Shown here one piece after another: positions 32,001 to 44,228 of a DNA stretch of 64,000 nt (position 1 is its first letter; each line of letters starts with the position of its first letter). Below the pieces are notes generated by a model that ran no database searches, was not told the DNA's origin, and was given only the letters and a program-made list of their open reading frames with translations. Source of the DNA: Ulva prolifera (taxonomy: Eukaryota > Chlorophyta > Ulvophyceae > Ulvales > Ulvaceae); assembly GCA_023078555.1 (NCBI GenBank), contig CM041204.1, positions 96,923-160,922 of the forward strand, written 5' to 3'. The position numbers were made by a program, and so were the translations under genes.

Positions 32001-32470
32001 CAAACATGGACACAGTCTCCTGGTCCAGCAATGTACTGAACAGCATACAGCGTGACCCAGCATGGCCATTCAGAAATCTAATATCAAGTAGAATGATATT
32101 ACTTGTTCGCAGGCAGAGGAAACAGACAAATTTGAGCTGCATCTGTACATCCTTTCAGTTCGGCATGTGACCGGGAACTCATCTTGAAACATTGCACTGC
32201 ATGTGGGCGCTGCAAGTGGTTCCACGATCCTCATGCAGCCACTGCCTAAAGATCGAGGCATCTTGGAACAGATGCAACGAATGGCCGTGTTTCTCATGGA
32301 GGTCACAGCTGTGCACATGACTTTGTGACGGCTCGTTTATCACGCCAGGTTGGTTACATGATGTGCCTATGCACCCTTCACACTCGTCCCTGTGCACTCT
32401 CACAGATTGTACTGGATATCTAGATGCACTGTCTGTCAACGAAATCAGGGAATACCGCAACACTGACGCT
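29037..32470. other. Convergent spacer S3 between P2 and M3
   Basis: This is a close duplicate of S1. Differences seen include AAGAGAGG preceded by GATG rather than GATT near 29103, loss of CAAT near 29290, 18 rather than 19 G at 29959-29976, and single substitutions near 30931 and 31563. It carries the same decayed minus-strand exon block (about 31780-32020). The TTACA at 32354-32358 serves M3. No functional gene was supported. Confidence 0.6.
29959..29976 (+). repeat. Poly-G tract (18 G) in spacer S3
   Basis: The homopolymer occupies the position equivalent to 13898-13916 in S1. Confidence 0.95.
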
Positions 32471-34935
32471 CTACGCACGTCCCTTCTTGCCCTTCTTGGC
32501 ATGCTTCCCCTTCTTCCCCTGCCTTGCAGCCTTGCTCCTCTTCTTCTCAGCCCCACCCTTGTTCCTGCTGCTGTGTTGCTTGGGGGCATTGTCTTGTCCA
32601 TTCGCAGCACCCACATGAGAGGTGGCAGAGTCCCCAAATTGTGCAGCAGGCGCGAACAGGTCTGAAGAGAATGCATCTGCCTCGGGCGACAGTGGGAACT
32701 CAGGCACCTGGCCTGCAAGCGAGCGGCGGCGGAATGGCACTTCAGCTTCTGTCGAATCATTCGGCATTTTGAGCCGGTTCTTCGAGGTGCATTCATCGGC
32801 AGCGCCGATATCAAGGTCGGCAGGGCAGGCAGCCTTGCCGCTGATTGAGGCCATGAAGTCCACTGCAGCTGCAAAGCCTTCCTGAGAGTCGGTCGTATGT
32901 GGCTCAGCGATGGATGACGTTGATTCCGAGAATGCAGAGCTGCTGACGGCGCCATCACTTCCATCGACACCATCCATGAACTCTTCAGCAGAGTCATCAC
33001 AGCACTCGACCACGAACAACTCGCACAGGGCGTCCACCTCAGCGCCAATGTCCTCGTCTGACACAGAGGCCTCCTCGATGTCCAGCACCTGCGCGCCACA
33101 GCCCGGCTGTGACGATGGTGACAAAAGCACAAGTACCAAGGCGAAATCGCTGTCAAACTGTGGACAAAAATGTCACAGTATGCATTATCGCACGCAGTCA
33201 TCAAGGTATGCAGAAATCAACAAACAGTTACGTGTGCATACCTCGGTGGCATCAGAAACGGCAACCTTGCATGCGGAGCCAGCCAGGACAGAGTCGACTG
33301 CGGCCTGCACCATCTTGGCCACACACTCCCTGGCCTCTGATTGTGCCACGACGTTGGCAATTGCTGTCTTCACCAGTGTCCCCACACACGGCTTGGCTGC
33401 TTGTTCGGAGGCCAGGCGGTCCAGTGCAGCCTGGATGCCGGGGAAGCAGAAGATCGCCTTGGTGGCCTCGGTGACATCGGGGCAGGGGGCCGGCACACGA
33501 GGCCGCACTGCGCGTTCAGATTCCGGGGCCCCGGCCAGAGCGGCTTCCACGGCCGGGGGCAGGCGGCACGGCGCGAGAGGCCGGAGGATGGCAGAGCCGT
33601 TGGCCAGAGCTGCCTGCATGCACACGCAGCCAGGATTGTAGGTGCATATGATTCTCGGGCGGATGCAATCATGGCATATGGGACCAAATGTATGCATGTC
33701 AGACGGCACCATAGAACGACTGCACGATATCTGCGGGGCGCGGACATCTTGCAGTTGCGCATCCATATCCGTGCCAGTAGGCCGCTTGCACCATCGGTCA
33801 GCACATGCACAAACCGGCACTTCATGCACAATGCCATATCAACATATCAAAACATGAGACAGAGGCCTGACCGAGCCATGCACAGCGCATAGGGAGCAGT
33901 TTTGTGGCAATGCATGGGCTACGATGCCCTAGCAGGCGAGCAAATCAAGTAAATGAAAGACGTGACGAACGGCATAGTGAAATAGAGGGTGTCTACGGTG
34001 GCCGACAGAATGCCCGCACTCTGTAAATGGTGGAGTACAGGCTCTTGCACAGCCGAGTGACCGGCCTAGTGATACAGGCACTCGAGCAACCTGTGGCACA
34101 CCGCACTCAATTCCGACTGCAACAGCTATCTGCAAACTATATTTGTAGACTTTACGCCGTGCTGGCGGGGGCTGGCGGGGGCGGGGCGTGCACGCTACGT
34201 TGCAGGTACGGAGACGTGTACCGGCGAGCTCGAGTGTGTCAGCTACATGTCCCCAAAGAATCAAGGCCATAACTGTTGCAGTGAACCTAGAGGTGCAGCC
34301 ACAGTGTGCTCCTGTCATGGGGGGTGGGGGCTGCAGAGTCAGCCACACGACCACCACAGCAAAAAAGCTGAATAGTGCGATCACCATGGTGCAGCTCCAC
34401 TCCGGAATTGCTCACACAGCATGCACATTTGGTTATCAAGGACGTGAACTGGTTTATCCGTATTGAATTCTGCTTAGCGGTTTCAGTGACGTGCAGTGTT
34501 TTCGAAATTTGAAAGTGCCCATTTCTGTGAAAGCTGACCGCCATGTGCACAAGCGTGTGGCAGCAGCTTATTCGTACGTACGAATGCGTATACGCATGCA
34601 TGCGTGGGTGTGTACTTCGGAAGCAAAGCGGACGCGAGAGCCTGACGAGCCCGGATCAAAGGCCCCACAACGCAGCGAACAGACGCAGGTCATTTGAACC
34701 AAGCGGAATACAATCGCATGATTCACACAGCCTTATTGGTTTTGCTTGACGCTTATGAAAGCGCTACAGCCTGTAGCTACTGTGCAACGTTGTACAGCAA
34801 ACAGGCCACAGCCGAGATCAGGCACCGCTTGGAATCTGCAAAGAGTGCGTACATAGCGTGCTGGCTTGGGTAGCATACCTTAATTTTGTTGGTGGCTGCG
34901 TTGGTGTCGGCAGAGATCATCGATGGGACAACCAT
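32471..34935 (-). CDS. M3: leftward array gene with a transposon in intron 1
   Basis: Minus-strand exons are 34935-34879 (MVVPSMISADTNAATNKIK), 33613-33242 (124 aa) and 33088-32471 (205 aa), all phase 0, total 348 aa. Exons 2 and 3 are nearly identical to M1, with a few substitutions in exon 2 (for example SERAV for SKRAV). Intron 1 is 1265 bp compared with 511 bp in M1. The excess is a 746-bp inverted-repeat element at 33795-34540 with flanking CCAT duplications. The splice sites are untouched, so the gene should still be expressible. TGTAA is at the complement of 32354-32358. Confidence 0.85.
33795..34540. mobile_element. Non-autonomous DNA element with terminal inverted repeats
   Basis: The 746-bp insertion begins CGGTCAGC and ends GCTGACCG. 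The inverted similarity extends imperfectly inward (CACA, AAA, GGCACTT on both sides). It is flanked by CCAT at 33791-33794 and 34541-34544. The empty site is visible in M1 (GCTTGCACCATGTGCACAAG near 17722) and in a related form in M4, which shows directly that the element moved in. The longest open frame inside (33929-34387, minus) has no transposase motif, so mobilisation would need a source of transposase elsewhere. The family was not recognised. Confidence 0.87.
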
Positions 34936-35924
34936 ACTGGATCTTTGGACGTACCAGTAGATAGAAGGTTGAGATTTGCTTGTAGAAAGTGCTTAGAGCG
35001 CGAATGTACTGTGAGGCGTGTGCGGTCACCGGCGTTGCGGTATACGCTCGCTGACCTGAGGCAGCCAGCGAGCGCCGAGACATACCAGCAATGCTCGTGC
35101 GTTGGAGTGGATCACGCAGGAACGAGTAATGCACCCTAGAGCTCGTTACGTTCCTCATGTGTCTCGAAGCGTCCTTGGTATGGCTGCATGCACATCCGCG
35201 GTGCAGTCTGCAGTGGTATATGCATCGCGACCCTCGGCATTCTCCCTGTGAGCGTGCTTATTAACCATGAAAGGCTTCACACGATGCAATGTTGGCCCGT
35301 AAGATGTGAACTGCCTGGTGTGAGCAGAGGCAAATGTGGCCTTTTCCGAACAAACTGCTGCCATGACAGTAGGCTCATCGAGGCATGTCTCCAGGCATCC
35401 TGACGAGGCATATGGCAGCACAGCCATTTCACGATTACCACAAAGATCGTCTGTTACATCTTGGGCCCTGTCGCTGATACTAGCAGTGGCACAGTCCTGG
35501 GTCGAGAGATCAGCATGCCCTATGAGCCTGATCACAATAGATCAGAACATATTGGTGCATTGGCGGTACCCAGCATACACTACTCACGGACTGGGGGTTC
35601 ATGCATTGCATGTGCTTCACGGTCCCACTGTGAAGGCCTGGGGACGGTGTCATTGCGTCTGCATGACCTCGTCCTGCATCATCGATGAGACGTGCATGCA
35701 GCGGCGGGGCATACGTGTACGTAAACAATGCATGTGACAAATTTCAGCCACTGAGTCTGATGCTCAGCGCGTTCGATGATCGCTGAGATGTCTCGGCGCG
35801 AGCTGCACGCCTCGGTCCGCCGAGCACATAAATAGCCGCGGAAGACCACATATGCCTCAAATCTCCTTTGCTCTCGAGTACTATCTTCCTTTTCAAACAG
35901 ATCTCCGATACACCAATCGTCGAA
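34936..35924. promoter_or_regulatory. Divergent promoter region of pair M3/P3
   Basis: This A-type region is 989 bp and closely matches pair 1. The M3-side TATA-like GTATACC is the complement of 35039-35045. Its dyad has 8-bp arms at 35046-35053 and 35066-35073, because one base differs from the 10-bp stem of pair 1. The P3-side CATAAATAG is at 35827-35835. Confidence 0.7.
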
Positions 35925-37632
35925 ATGGCTTTCTCTACCGTTTCTCAGACAACACCAGCTGCAGCCATCGCGCTGTCCAAGGCACGCTCTCCTATCTACG
36001 CCATTCGCTTGCGTGGAGTTTCAATGTTTGGACTTATTGTCACTACGATTTCCTCTCCTTATCGTGAACATGTCAGCCTGCCAGTGCAAACGCTCCAGCA
36101 GATCGAGCACTGTTGCCTCTAAACAGCTGCCACCTCTTGCGTGCATACATCACATCTATCCCGTTGAGCGTTGAGCTGGCATGTCTGCCGCTCTTGTTGC
36201 GTTCGCTGCCTCTGCCCTTTGCCTCGGGCTCGTCACGCTCTCGCGTCCACTTTGCTTCCGAGCACACATGCATGCATGCATGTAATTCTAGACGTACGCA
36301 GAGTCCACGCATGTTGCTGAGCACACGTCAGCATGCATGAGAAAGCTCTTCTACATTGCTGAGTGTGCCGTTCAGTTCCAGCTGTAGACAATGCATGTGT
36401 GTTTGCAGGCTGCTCTGGCTGGGGCGTCGGTGTCAGCTGCCATCCTCGAGGTTGTGGGGGCAGTCTCGGCCACCAAGGGGCTGTTCAAGAAGAGCCTGCA
36501 CCCCGCCATGCATGCGGCCCTGGACCGCCTGGCCGCTGAGGGGGCATGCATTGCCGCACAGGCCGCTGCTGCGGAAGACGAAGCCCGGGAATGCGTGGAG
36601 GCGCTCGTGAAGGCGGCAGTTGCCAACGTCGTGGCACAGGCAGAGGCTGAAAGCCAGGTGAAGACGCTCGTGAAGACGGCGATTGCCAACGTCGTGGCAC
36701 AGGCAGAGGCCAGGGAGTGTGTGGCCAAGTTGGTGCAGGCAGCAGTCGACTCTGTCCTGGCTGGCGGCTCTGCAAGCAAGGGTCCCAACCCCGAAGCCAC
36801 AGAGGTGTGACCAGCTCTTCCTGATAGCCCTATGTCAGCACAGCCACGCTCACAGGTGTTGCCTTTCTGGCAGCTTTTTAGACACAGTGCCACAGCGGGG
36901 CGAGGCATGCAGGTGCTGGACATCGAGGAGGCTTCTGCGTCAGATGAGGACGTTGGCATTGAGGTGGACGCCCTGTGTGACACTCTCGTGGAAGAATGCT
37001 GCGATGAGTTTGATGATGACGATGATGTTGTTGAAGCCGACGACGCTGCTTCAAAGGTGGCAATGTCACGCGATGTCGACACCGGTGCTCCCGCCATGGA
37101 TGCTGAGCTGTGCAGCAGCAAAAATCGTTTCGAAATGTTGTTCCAAGACTGCTGTGAAGACTGCGAGCCCGCATGCTTCAACGACAAGGTATGACATTGC
37201 CACTGGCTCACCACCTGGTGCACTTGCATGTGGATGTATGTCGCGCAGAGCTTCGGTGTCAACGCTAGCCTGCAGCCATCTATGAGATTCTGTCTATACC
37301 ATGCACCTGTGCTGGATGTCAGTGTTGCCTGATCATGTTGCAACGTGCAGGTAGCTGATGTGGCGGCCGGCCTGTCCAATACTGCAGTGCCCCCCCGCCG
37401 CCGCACGCTTGCTGGCCAGGTGCCTGAGTTTCCGCTTGAACATACCACAGACGAGGTGTGTGGGGGCACCACCTCCTCCCAGATGACTGACACTGAGGGC
37501 CCGGCTAACACGCTGAAGACACGAAGCAAGGGGAAGAAGAGCGGGGCTGGGAAGAAGGCGAAGAAGAGCAAGGCGGCAAGGCAGGGCAAGAAGGGCAAGC
37601 ACGCCAAGAAGGGCAAGAAGGGCCGTGCCTAG
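35925..37632 (+). CDS. P3: rightward array gene, four exons, GC donor
   Basis: Exons are 35925-35981 (19 aa, with the extra Ser of the SQ subtype), 36409-36804 (132 aa), 36913-37188 (92 aa) and 37351-37632 (93 aa), all phase 0, total 336 aa. Intron 1 again begins GCACGC, as in P1. Exon 2 has three 21-residue repeats and one extra Gly (LAGGSASKG) relative to P1. Exon 3 reads VLDIEEASASDEDVG, then EECCDEFDDDDD. Exon 4 belongs to the KAKKSK subtype. The stop is followed by TGTAA at 37742-37746. No defect was seen. Confidence 0.87.
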
Positions 37633-38066
37633 GTGCACAGTATTACCTAGCGTGTTTGACTTTCCGGCATTTCGCTCGCGAGTGTAGATGTTCCGTGATT
37701 CAGAGAGTAGTGATGGTCGTGGTGGAGAGGCTCGCATGTTGTGTAACACACACACTTCATGCTACTTCCCTCATGGCCACCTCCCATGCGTGAGTGTTGT
37801 TCACTTACTGTTTCCCCAGTTCACCAACGCATGATTCTCATTGTCAGCTTCATTGCAATGCCAGGCTGTTATCAGCAGAGCGAGGGCTCTGATTGCATCA
37901 CAATTGACAACTCCAGCAACCGCTTGGCAGGTCTCAATCGGGCTCCACAGCGGGCCAGGAAGCAGTCCAGACCCCCGCTCGCAATGCCGGCCAATCTCTG
38001 TTGTGGCTAGGACGCGTCAACACGTGTATGTGTCTACATGGGTCAACATATGCTGCTGACAGTGTT

Positions 38067-38088
38067 GGGGGGGGGGGGGGGGGGGGGG
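38067..38088 (+). repeat. Poly-G tract (22 G) in spacer S4
   Basis: An uninterrupted G run at a position not shared with the S1 and S3 tracts. Confidence 0.95.
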
Positions 38089-40789
38089 CCAATTGAGGGT
38101 TTCAGCAGCGGCGGTGCGCCTCCACCTGCCATCGGCTCAGACCTGCCTCTGTGCTTGCATGGCATGCGACATGGTGGGCCACGCAGCCACGCAGCAGTAC
38201 GCCCAGCACGGTCTACTGCGCCGCGCTGTGTCAAGGCATGCCGCAGCTGACCGGCCCCCTTGTCGCGGGATCGCGTTGTCCCAAAGATGTCAGCGCCCTC
38301 GGCAGAGTCATGCATGCATGCAAGTGGGTCTGCATTCACACACGCACTGCCCCACACATTCACACGTCGCGCTGCTGAAGGCCGCGGCTTGGTGTGCAGG
38401 ACGACCGCAAGCTGGGGGCGGTGAGTGGCCTGGAGGACCTGCGACTGCAGAGCGAGCAAGCGGGCGGCGGCGGCGGCGTTGGAGACGAAAAGGACGACTG
38501 GGAGGCCCTCTGTTGCGCCTTCTCAAGGGAATCCTGGGTCAAGCCTCGGCACGATATGCCGGTGTCTCACGCCTTCAGTACCGCTGAACAGGCCCAGATG
38601 CGGCTGCACGCTGACAATTTCTCGGGAAATGCCTGGTGCGATGTAAAGGGTGTACACCCACTTCTCAGGCACCACCGGCAGGTGACAAAAGGTTGGTGAA
38701 ACTGAGCTCGTGGCAGAGGTGGCTGCAGTGCGCAGGGGGGCCGCACCTCCTGGTTCACGATAGCGTTGACACTGCCTCGGTGCCTCAGTGCCTCAGTGCC
38801 AACCAACTTGCTGCGATGCGTCGGAACCCGCTCACTCGGCACACACCTCCTCGCCGAGGCGGATCAAGACGCCACCGACGCGACGCTGCGCTCGGCAAAA
38901 ACGGCGCCAAGGCGGCGTTGACGCCGGCGCCGATCTCCAGCGCTGACGCCGCCTTGCCGCGGCGGAGCCGACTGCGGCCGCCACGAAGCGCACGACGTAC
39001 CCGGGAACGTCGGCAGCGCGGCCGCAATTGCCGGGATCGCCCCGGAGAGCATGCCGAGTGCTGCACCGTGATGTATCAGGGCGACAGTGGTGAGCGCAGG
39101 TGTTGCGGCACTGGACGATGTAGAAGTGTCGCACCAAGAGGCACGGCGCTGTGGCCGCCGGCAGCCGCGACGGCGGAGGATGCAGGGGTCTGTCAGCCGA
39201 GGTGCGGCGGGGAGTCGGTGTGCGTCAGCGGCGGGAGTGTCGAGGACTGGCCGATGTGGAAACCGGCGTGCTGGACGTGGGGCCTGCATGCACAGCGCAG
39301 CGGCGTCGCAATACGGACTTTGTCGCAATGCAAACGAGTCCACGACGCCACCAACAGGACCACAACGCCGATGCACAGGAACAACTCCCAAGGCGTTTGG
39401 CGGGAAGCGTGGTGGAATTAGCAGGCTCGTGGGAAGTTCCCAGTGGCACGCACCAAATGCAGGCATCACGAAGTGGCCTTGTGGAATCAGAGCCAGGCCG
39501 AAGACTGGCAGTGAAACTGCCAATGCAAAGAGAAACTGTAGGTGGCATACTGGGCAACAGGTGAGTGTGAACAGTTTCAACTCTATGTCAAACACCTTTG
39601 TGAAAGAGAAGCAAGACCACAGCGCCGGGCTTGCATTCCAACCATGCATAGCTCCTATTGATAAGCACGCATGGCATCTCGAGCCACAATCAACAGCAAG
39701 GGCGCAGATCCCGCCTGCGTGTCTGCTGGCTTCTGGCCTGAACTGAAGTCGACTGTGCGTGCCTGGGTCAATGCGATCTTGCACGCCCACGAGGCCCCAA
39801 GGAAAGAACCAGGCTCCAACGGCCACACTACATAGACCTCACACGTCTCAGTATCGATCCCGGCATGCCATCACGGTGGCAATCGCATAGCGGAGGTGAC
39901 CAGCGCTGCCGAGGTGCAAGACCGGCTCGATGGCGTCTACTGTATCGAAGATGTACCCTGCCTTCAAGTAACAACAAGGTTTGAAATCGGAGCCCTGCCA
40001 GATTTGACTTGCTGCGCTGACTATCAAGCACATCCTTGGCACATTGGTCTGCGGCATAGGCACACAGGCCAGGAACGAGTGCAGGCGTCACACAGCTCTA
40101 CATGCAGTGCATCTGGCGCAGTAACTGTAACTTACAGGTGAGTACAAGTGTGTCTCACAGAGATACACGAACGCTTGCAACAGTTCGTGAACAACTGCAA
40201 CCTTGGCACACCTGATGCCACCAACTCGGACTGCCACGCCTGCCGTTGCAGACATCGCTGGCCTTGATTCTGCAGGATGACTGTCAAGGATCAAAGCACG
40301 GACTTTGAAACTGCATGCACGCTTTGATACCTAGTGATGCCAGCTGCAGGCAAAACCTCCCAGTCCTGAGTACTCCCGAGGTGCTCTACTGCTTGCCAAG
40401 CAAGGTGGCCATGCCGCCAGATAAAGATACAGGGCGAATCGTAGGTCGTGTTTGCCCAAAGCTTGGGCCCATATGGAAAATCAGATCAAGAGTCTACGGT
40501 CTCAGGGACCAGAGAGCTATGTCGACAGATACCGTCGCAGGCGGGGCGTTAGGCATAAATCAGTGACAGAATCATTAGACAGAAGAGTTCTTCCACTCGT
40601 ACGGTTGATTGTGTCTGTTGTGCGCCGCTCACATCGGCCTGGACTCGCGACGGACGCACATGTGTGAGCCACAGACACTTGACGACACCGTCATCTCGGA
40701 GCATCTCTGTGTCCGCACAGGTATTCATGGTGGCGGAGACATGGGAACAGCACAACCGAAATGATGTGACAGACATTGCCTTGGTGCAC

Positions 40790-41165
40790 CTATAGCGTGC
40801 GACCTGACGGCCTGTGAATGCGGCTCACGTTGGGTAGGTGTTGTGTTCGAGCTTGTTCCTGGCCGATTGCTTTGGCAATTGACATCAATGCCTGATACAA
40901 CCCCCTGGCACCTTGAATGAACAATTGCTGTCTTTTGTAGTGCTCTTCGGTTTCAGTTTCTCCACGCTGTTCCCGGATGCGCGGCAGCTTGATGTCTCTC
41001 CATCTAGCGTAGGCTGCAGCGCACTCGCGAAGACGATTTGAAGTCAACTCGTGCAGCAGGCCATTCTTCATCCAGCCTATGCAACGAACAGTCTCCAGGT
41101 CAGCAGCATACTGAACCGCGTACAGTATGTCCCAGCATGCCCATTCAGAGATCAAGTATCAAGTA
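40790..41165 (-). other. Open exon-like frame conserved across spacers
   Basis: A minus-strand frame of about 120 codons runs from EWACWDILYAVQYAADLETV through RWRDIKLPRIREQR and GLYQALMSIAKAIGQEQART to a possible donor, CAAC|GTGAGC near 40828. Homologous DNA occurs at the same place in all spacers, but S1 and S3 are frameshifted. S2 has a TAG, and S2 and S5 lack about 50 codons. The protein-level similarity (DLYQALMTTAKATGQEPART in S5) suggests an ancestral coding exon of a third gene between the pairs. A second possible exon (about 40570-40710, VVKCLWLTHV) also keeps its frame in S1 and S2. Family unknown; it may be a pseudogene everywhere. Confidence 0.4.
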
Positions 41166-41524
41166 GAATTAACCATCACGTTCACAGGCAGAGGAGGCAG
41201 GCACTTTTGAGCTGAGTTTGCACACCAGTTGCGTTTCGCATGTGAGCGGTGACTCAGTTTAAAACATTGCATTAAAGTGGTTCCATCCTCCTCATGCAGC
41301 CACTACCTACTGATCTAGGCACCCAGGAAAAGATGCGATGGATAACCGTGTTCATGAACAAGGGACACAGTGTGCACCAGAATATGTTACAGCCCATGCC
41401 AGGTTGGTTACACGATCTGCCTATGCACCTCTCGCACTACTCTCCGCATGCTCTCGCAGATTGTACTGGACATCTAGATGTACTGTCATTCAGCAATGTG
41501 CAACAACAACGCACAAATTATAAC

Positions 41525-43240
41525 CTACGCACGTCCCTTCTTGCCCTTCTTGGCATGCTTCCCCTTCTTTCCCTTCCTTGCAGCTTTGCTCCTCTTCTTC
41601 CCCGCCCCTTTCTTCCTGTTGCTGTGTTTCTTGGTGGTGTCGTCTTGTCCATTTGCAGCAATCACATGAGAGGTGGCGGAGTCCCCATGCCGTGCACCAG
41701 GAACCACCACTTCTGTAGGGAATACATCTGCCTCGGACGACAATGGAAAGTTGGACACCTGGCCCGCAAGCGAACGGCGCCGGGGGGAAAGTCCAACTTC
41801 TGTCAAGTCTTTCGGCATGTCGAGCCGGTCCTTCGAGTTGCATTCATCGGCGGCGCCTGTGTCGAGGTCGGCATTACACGCAGCCTCATCGTTGATAGAA
41901 AACGTGACCTCCACTGCGTCTGTGGAGGCTTCTTGAATGCCGGTCGCATGCTGGTCCCCAATGTTGATGGAGGGATTGCCCTCAGATAATACAGAGCTGG
42001 CAGCGGCGCCATCACCTCCGGCATCAGCATCAGCCAGAAACTCCTCAGCAAAGTCATCACAGCACTCGACCACGAACAACTCGCACAGGGCGTCCACCTC
42101 AGCGCCAATGTCCTCGTCTGACACAGAGGCCTCCTCGATGTCCAGCACCTGCACACCCCACCCTTTGCCGTGACGATGGTGACAAAAGCACAAGTACCAA
42201 GGCGAAAGCGCTGCAAAGCTGTGGACAAAAATGTCACAGTATGCATTATCACACGCAGTCATCAAGGTATGCAGAAATACACAGAAAAAAAGTCACAAAG
42301 TGTGCAAACCTCGGTGGCATCAGAAACGGCAACCTTGCTTGCGGAGCCAGCCAGGACAGAGTCGACTGCGGCCTGCACCATCTTGGCCACACACTCCCTG
42401 GCCTCTGCTTGCGCCACGACATTTTCAATGGCTGCCTTCACCAGTGTCCCGACACACGCCTTGGCTGCTTCTTCGGAGGCCAGGCGGTCCAGTGCAGCCT
42501 GGATGCCTGGGAAGCAGAAGATCGCCTTGGTGGCCTCGGTGACGTCGGGGCAGGGGGCCGGCACACGAGGCCAGACACCTTTAGATTCCGGAGCTCCGGC
42601 CAGAGCGGCTTCCACGACCGGGGGCAGGCGGCACGGCGCGAGAGGCCGGAGGATGGCAGAGCCATTGGCCAGAGCTGCCTGCACACGCAGCGACATTGTA
42701 AGTGCCTATGATTCTCGGGCGGATGCAGTCATGGCATAGACCAAATGTATACATGTCGGACGGCACCATAGAAGGAATGCACGATATCTGCGGGGCGCGG
42801 ACATCTTGCAGTTGCGCATCCATATCCGTGCCAGTAGGCCGCTTGCACCATGGGCACAAGCATGTGCACAAGCGTGTGCCATGGCAGCAGCTTTTCGTAC
42901 GCATGCATGCGTGGGTGTGTACTTCGGAAGCAAAGCGGACGCGAGAGCCTGACGAGTCCGAATCAAAGGCCCCACAAAGCAGCGAACAGACGCAGGTGAT
43001 ATGAACCAAGCGGAATACGATCGCATGATTCACACAGCCTAATTGGTTTTGCTTGACACTTATGAAAGCGCTACAACCTGTAGCTACTGTGCAACAGCAA
43101 ACAGGCCACAGCCGACATCAGGCACCGCTTCATCAGGAACCTGCAAAGAGTGCATACATAGCGTGTAGGCTTGGGTAGCATACCGTGATTTTTTTGGTGG
43201 CTGCGTTGGTGTCGGCAGCGATCATCGATGGAATAACCAT
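41525..43240 (-). CDS. M4: leftward array gene
   Basis: Minus-strand exons are 43240-43184 (MVIPSMIAADTNAATKKIT), 42678-42310 (123 aa) and 42148-41525 (207 aa), all phase 0, total 349 aa. The exon 2 donor is GTTTGC rather than GTATGC. Exon 2 resembles M1 and M3 but is one residue shorter (SKGVWPRVPAPC). Exon 3 starts VLDIEEASVSDED and has its own acidic linker (SEGNPSINIGDQ). It keeps RRRSLAGQVPEFPL, and its tail reads AARKGKKGKHAKKGKKGRA. The partner P4 is a chimeric copy. TGTAA is at the complement of 41408-41412. Confidence 0.85.
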
Positions 43241-44228
43241 ACTGGATCTTTGGACGTATCAGTTGATAGAAGGTTGAGATTTGCTTGTAGAAAGTACTTG
43301 GAGCGCGAATGTACTGTGAGGCGTGCGCGGTCACCGGCGGTGCTGTATACGCTCGCTGACCTGAGGCAGGCAGCGAGCGCCAAGACATGCCAGCAATGCT
43401 CGTGCGGTGGAGCAAATCACGCAGGAACGAGTAATGCACCCTCGTAACGTGTCTCATGTGTCTCGAAGCGTCCTTGGTATGGTTGCATGCACATCCGCGG
43501 TGCAGTCTGCAGTGGTATATGCATCGCGACCCCCGGCATTCTCCCTGTGAGCGTGCTTATTAACCATGAAAGGCTTCAAACGATGCAATGTTCGCCCGTA
43601 AGATGTGAACTGCCTGGGTTGAGCAGAGGCAAATTTGGCTTTTCCGAACTCAAACATACTGCTGCCATGACAGTATGCTCATTGAGGCATGTCTCCAGGC
43701 ATCTCAGCGAGGCATACGGCAGCACAGCCATTTTACAATTGCCACAATGATCCTCCGTTACATCTTGAGCCCTGTCCCTGATACTAGCAGTGGCACAGTC
43801 CTGGGTCTAGAGATCAGCATGCCCTATGATCCTGATCACAATAGATCAGAACATGTTGGTGCATTGGCGGTACCCGGCATACATTACTCACGGACTGGGG
43901 GTTCATGCATTGCATGTGCTGGACGGTCCCACTGTGAAGGCCTGGGGACGGTGTCATCGCATCTGCATGACCTCGTCCCGCATCATCGATGGGACGTGCA
44001 TGCAGCGACAGCTCATACGTGTACGTATACAATGCATGTGATAGACCGCAGCCACTGAGTCTGATGCTCAGCGCGTTCGATGATTGCTGAGATGTCTCGG
44101 CGCGAGCGGCACGCCTCGGTCCGCCGAGCACATAAATAGCCGCGGAAGACCGCAGATGCCTCAAAGCTCCTTTGCTCTCGAGTACTCTCTTCCTTTTCAA
44201 ACATACCTCCAATACACCAATCGTCGAA
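43241..44228. promoter_or_regulatory. Divergent promoter region of pair M4/P4
   Basis: The region is 988 bp, A-type in length. The M4 side has GTATAC at 43345-43350 and a dyad like that of pair 3. The P4 side has CATAAATAG at 44131-44139, 89 bp before the ATG. Right of this TATA box the sequence switches to the B-type version (CATACCTCCAATACACC rather than CAGATCTCCGATACACC), marking a recombination boundary. Confidence 0.68.

Larger units (their letters stand above)
37633..41524. other. Convergent spacer S4 between P3 and M4
   Basis: This is the longest and most divergent spacer. It includes a 22-G run at 38067-38088, a GC-rich stretch near 38850-39250 with long but unrecognised frames on both strands, and the block GTGCAAGACCGGCTCGATGG near 39915 found in all A-type spacers. 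The minus-strand exon-like block at 40790-41165 is fully open here (listed separately). The TTACA at 41408-41412 is the M4 polyadenylation signal. Confidence 0.55.

Noticed and set aside
33929-34387. 152-codon frame inside the inverted-repeat element as a transposase
   Set aside because: No catalytic triad or DNA-binding motif is visible. The composition looks random and the element is too short.
36372-37616. Long antisense open frame (414 codons) over P3, with similar ones over P1, P2 and P5
   Set aside because: It runs through exons and introns of P on the opposite strand, starts in the complement of the Lys tail, and has no independent support. It is a by-product of codon and base composition.
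38864-39826. 320-codon minus-strand frame in spacer S4
   Set aside because: It crosses a GC-rich region, shares no consistent frame with other spacers, and has open shadows on the opposite strand.
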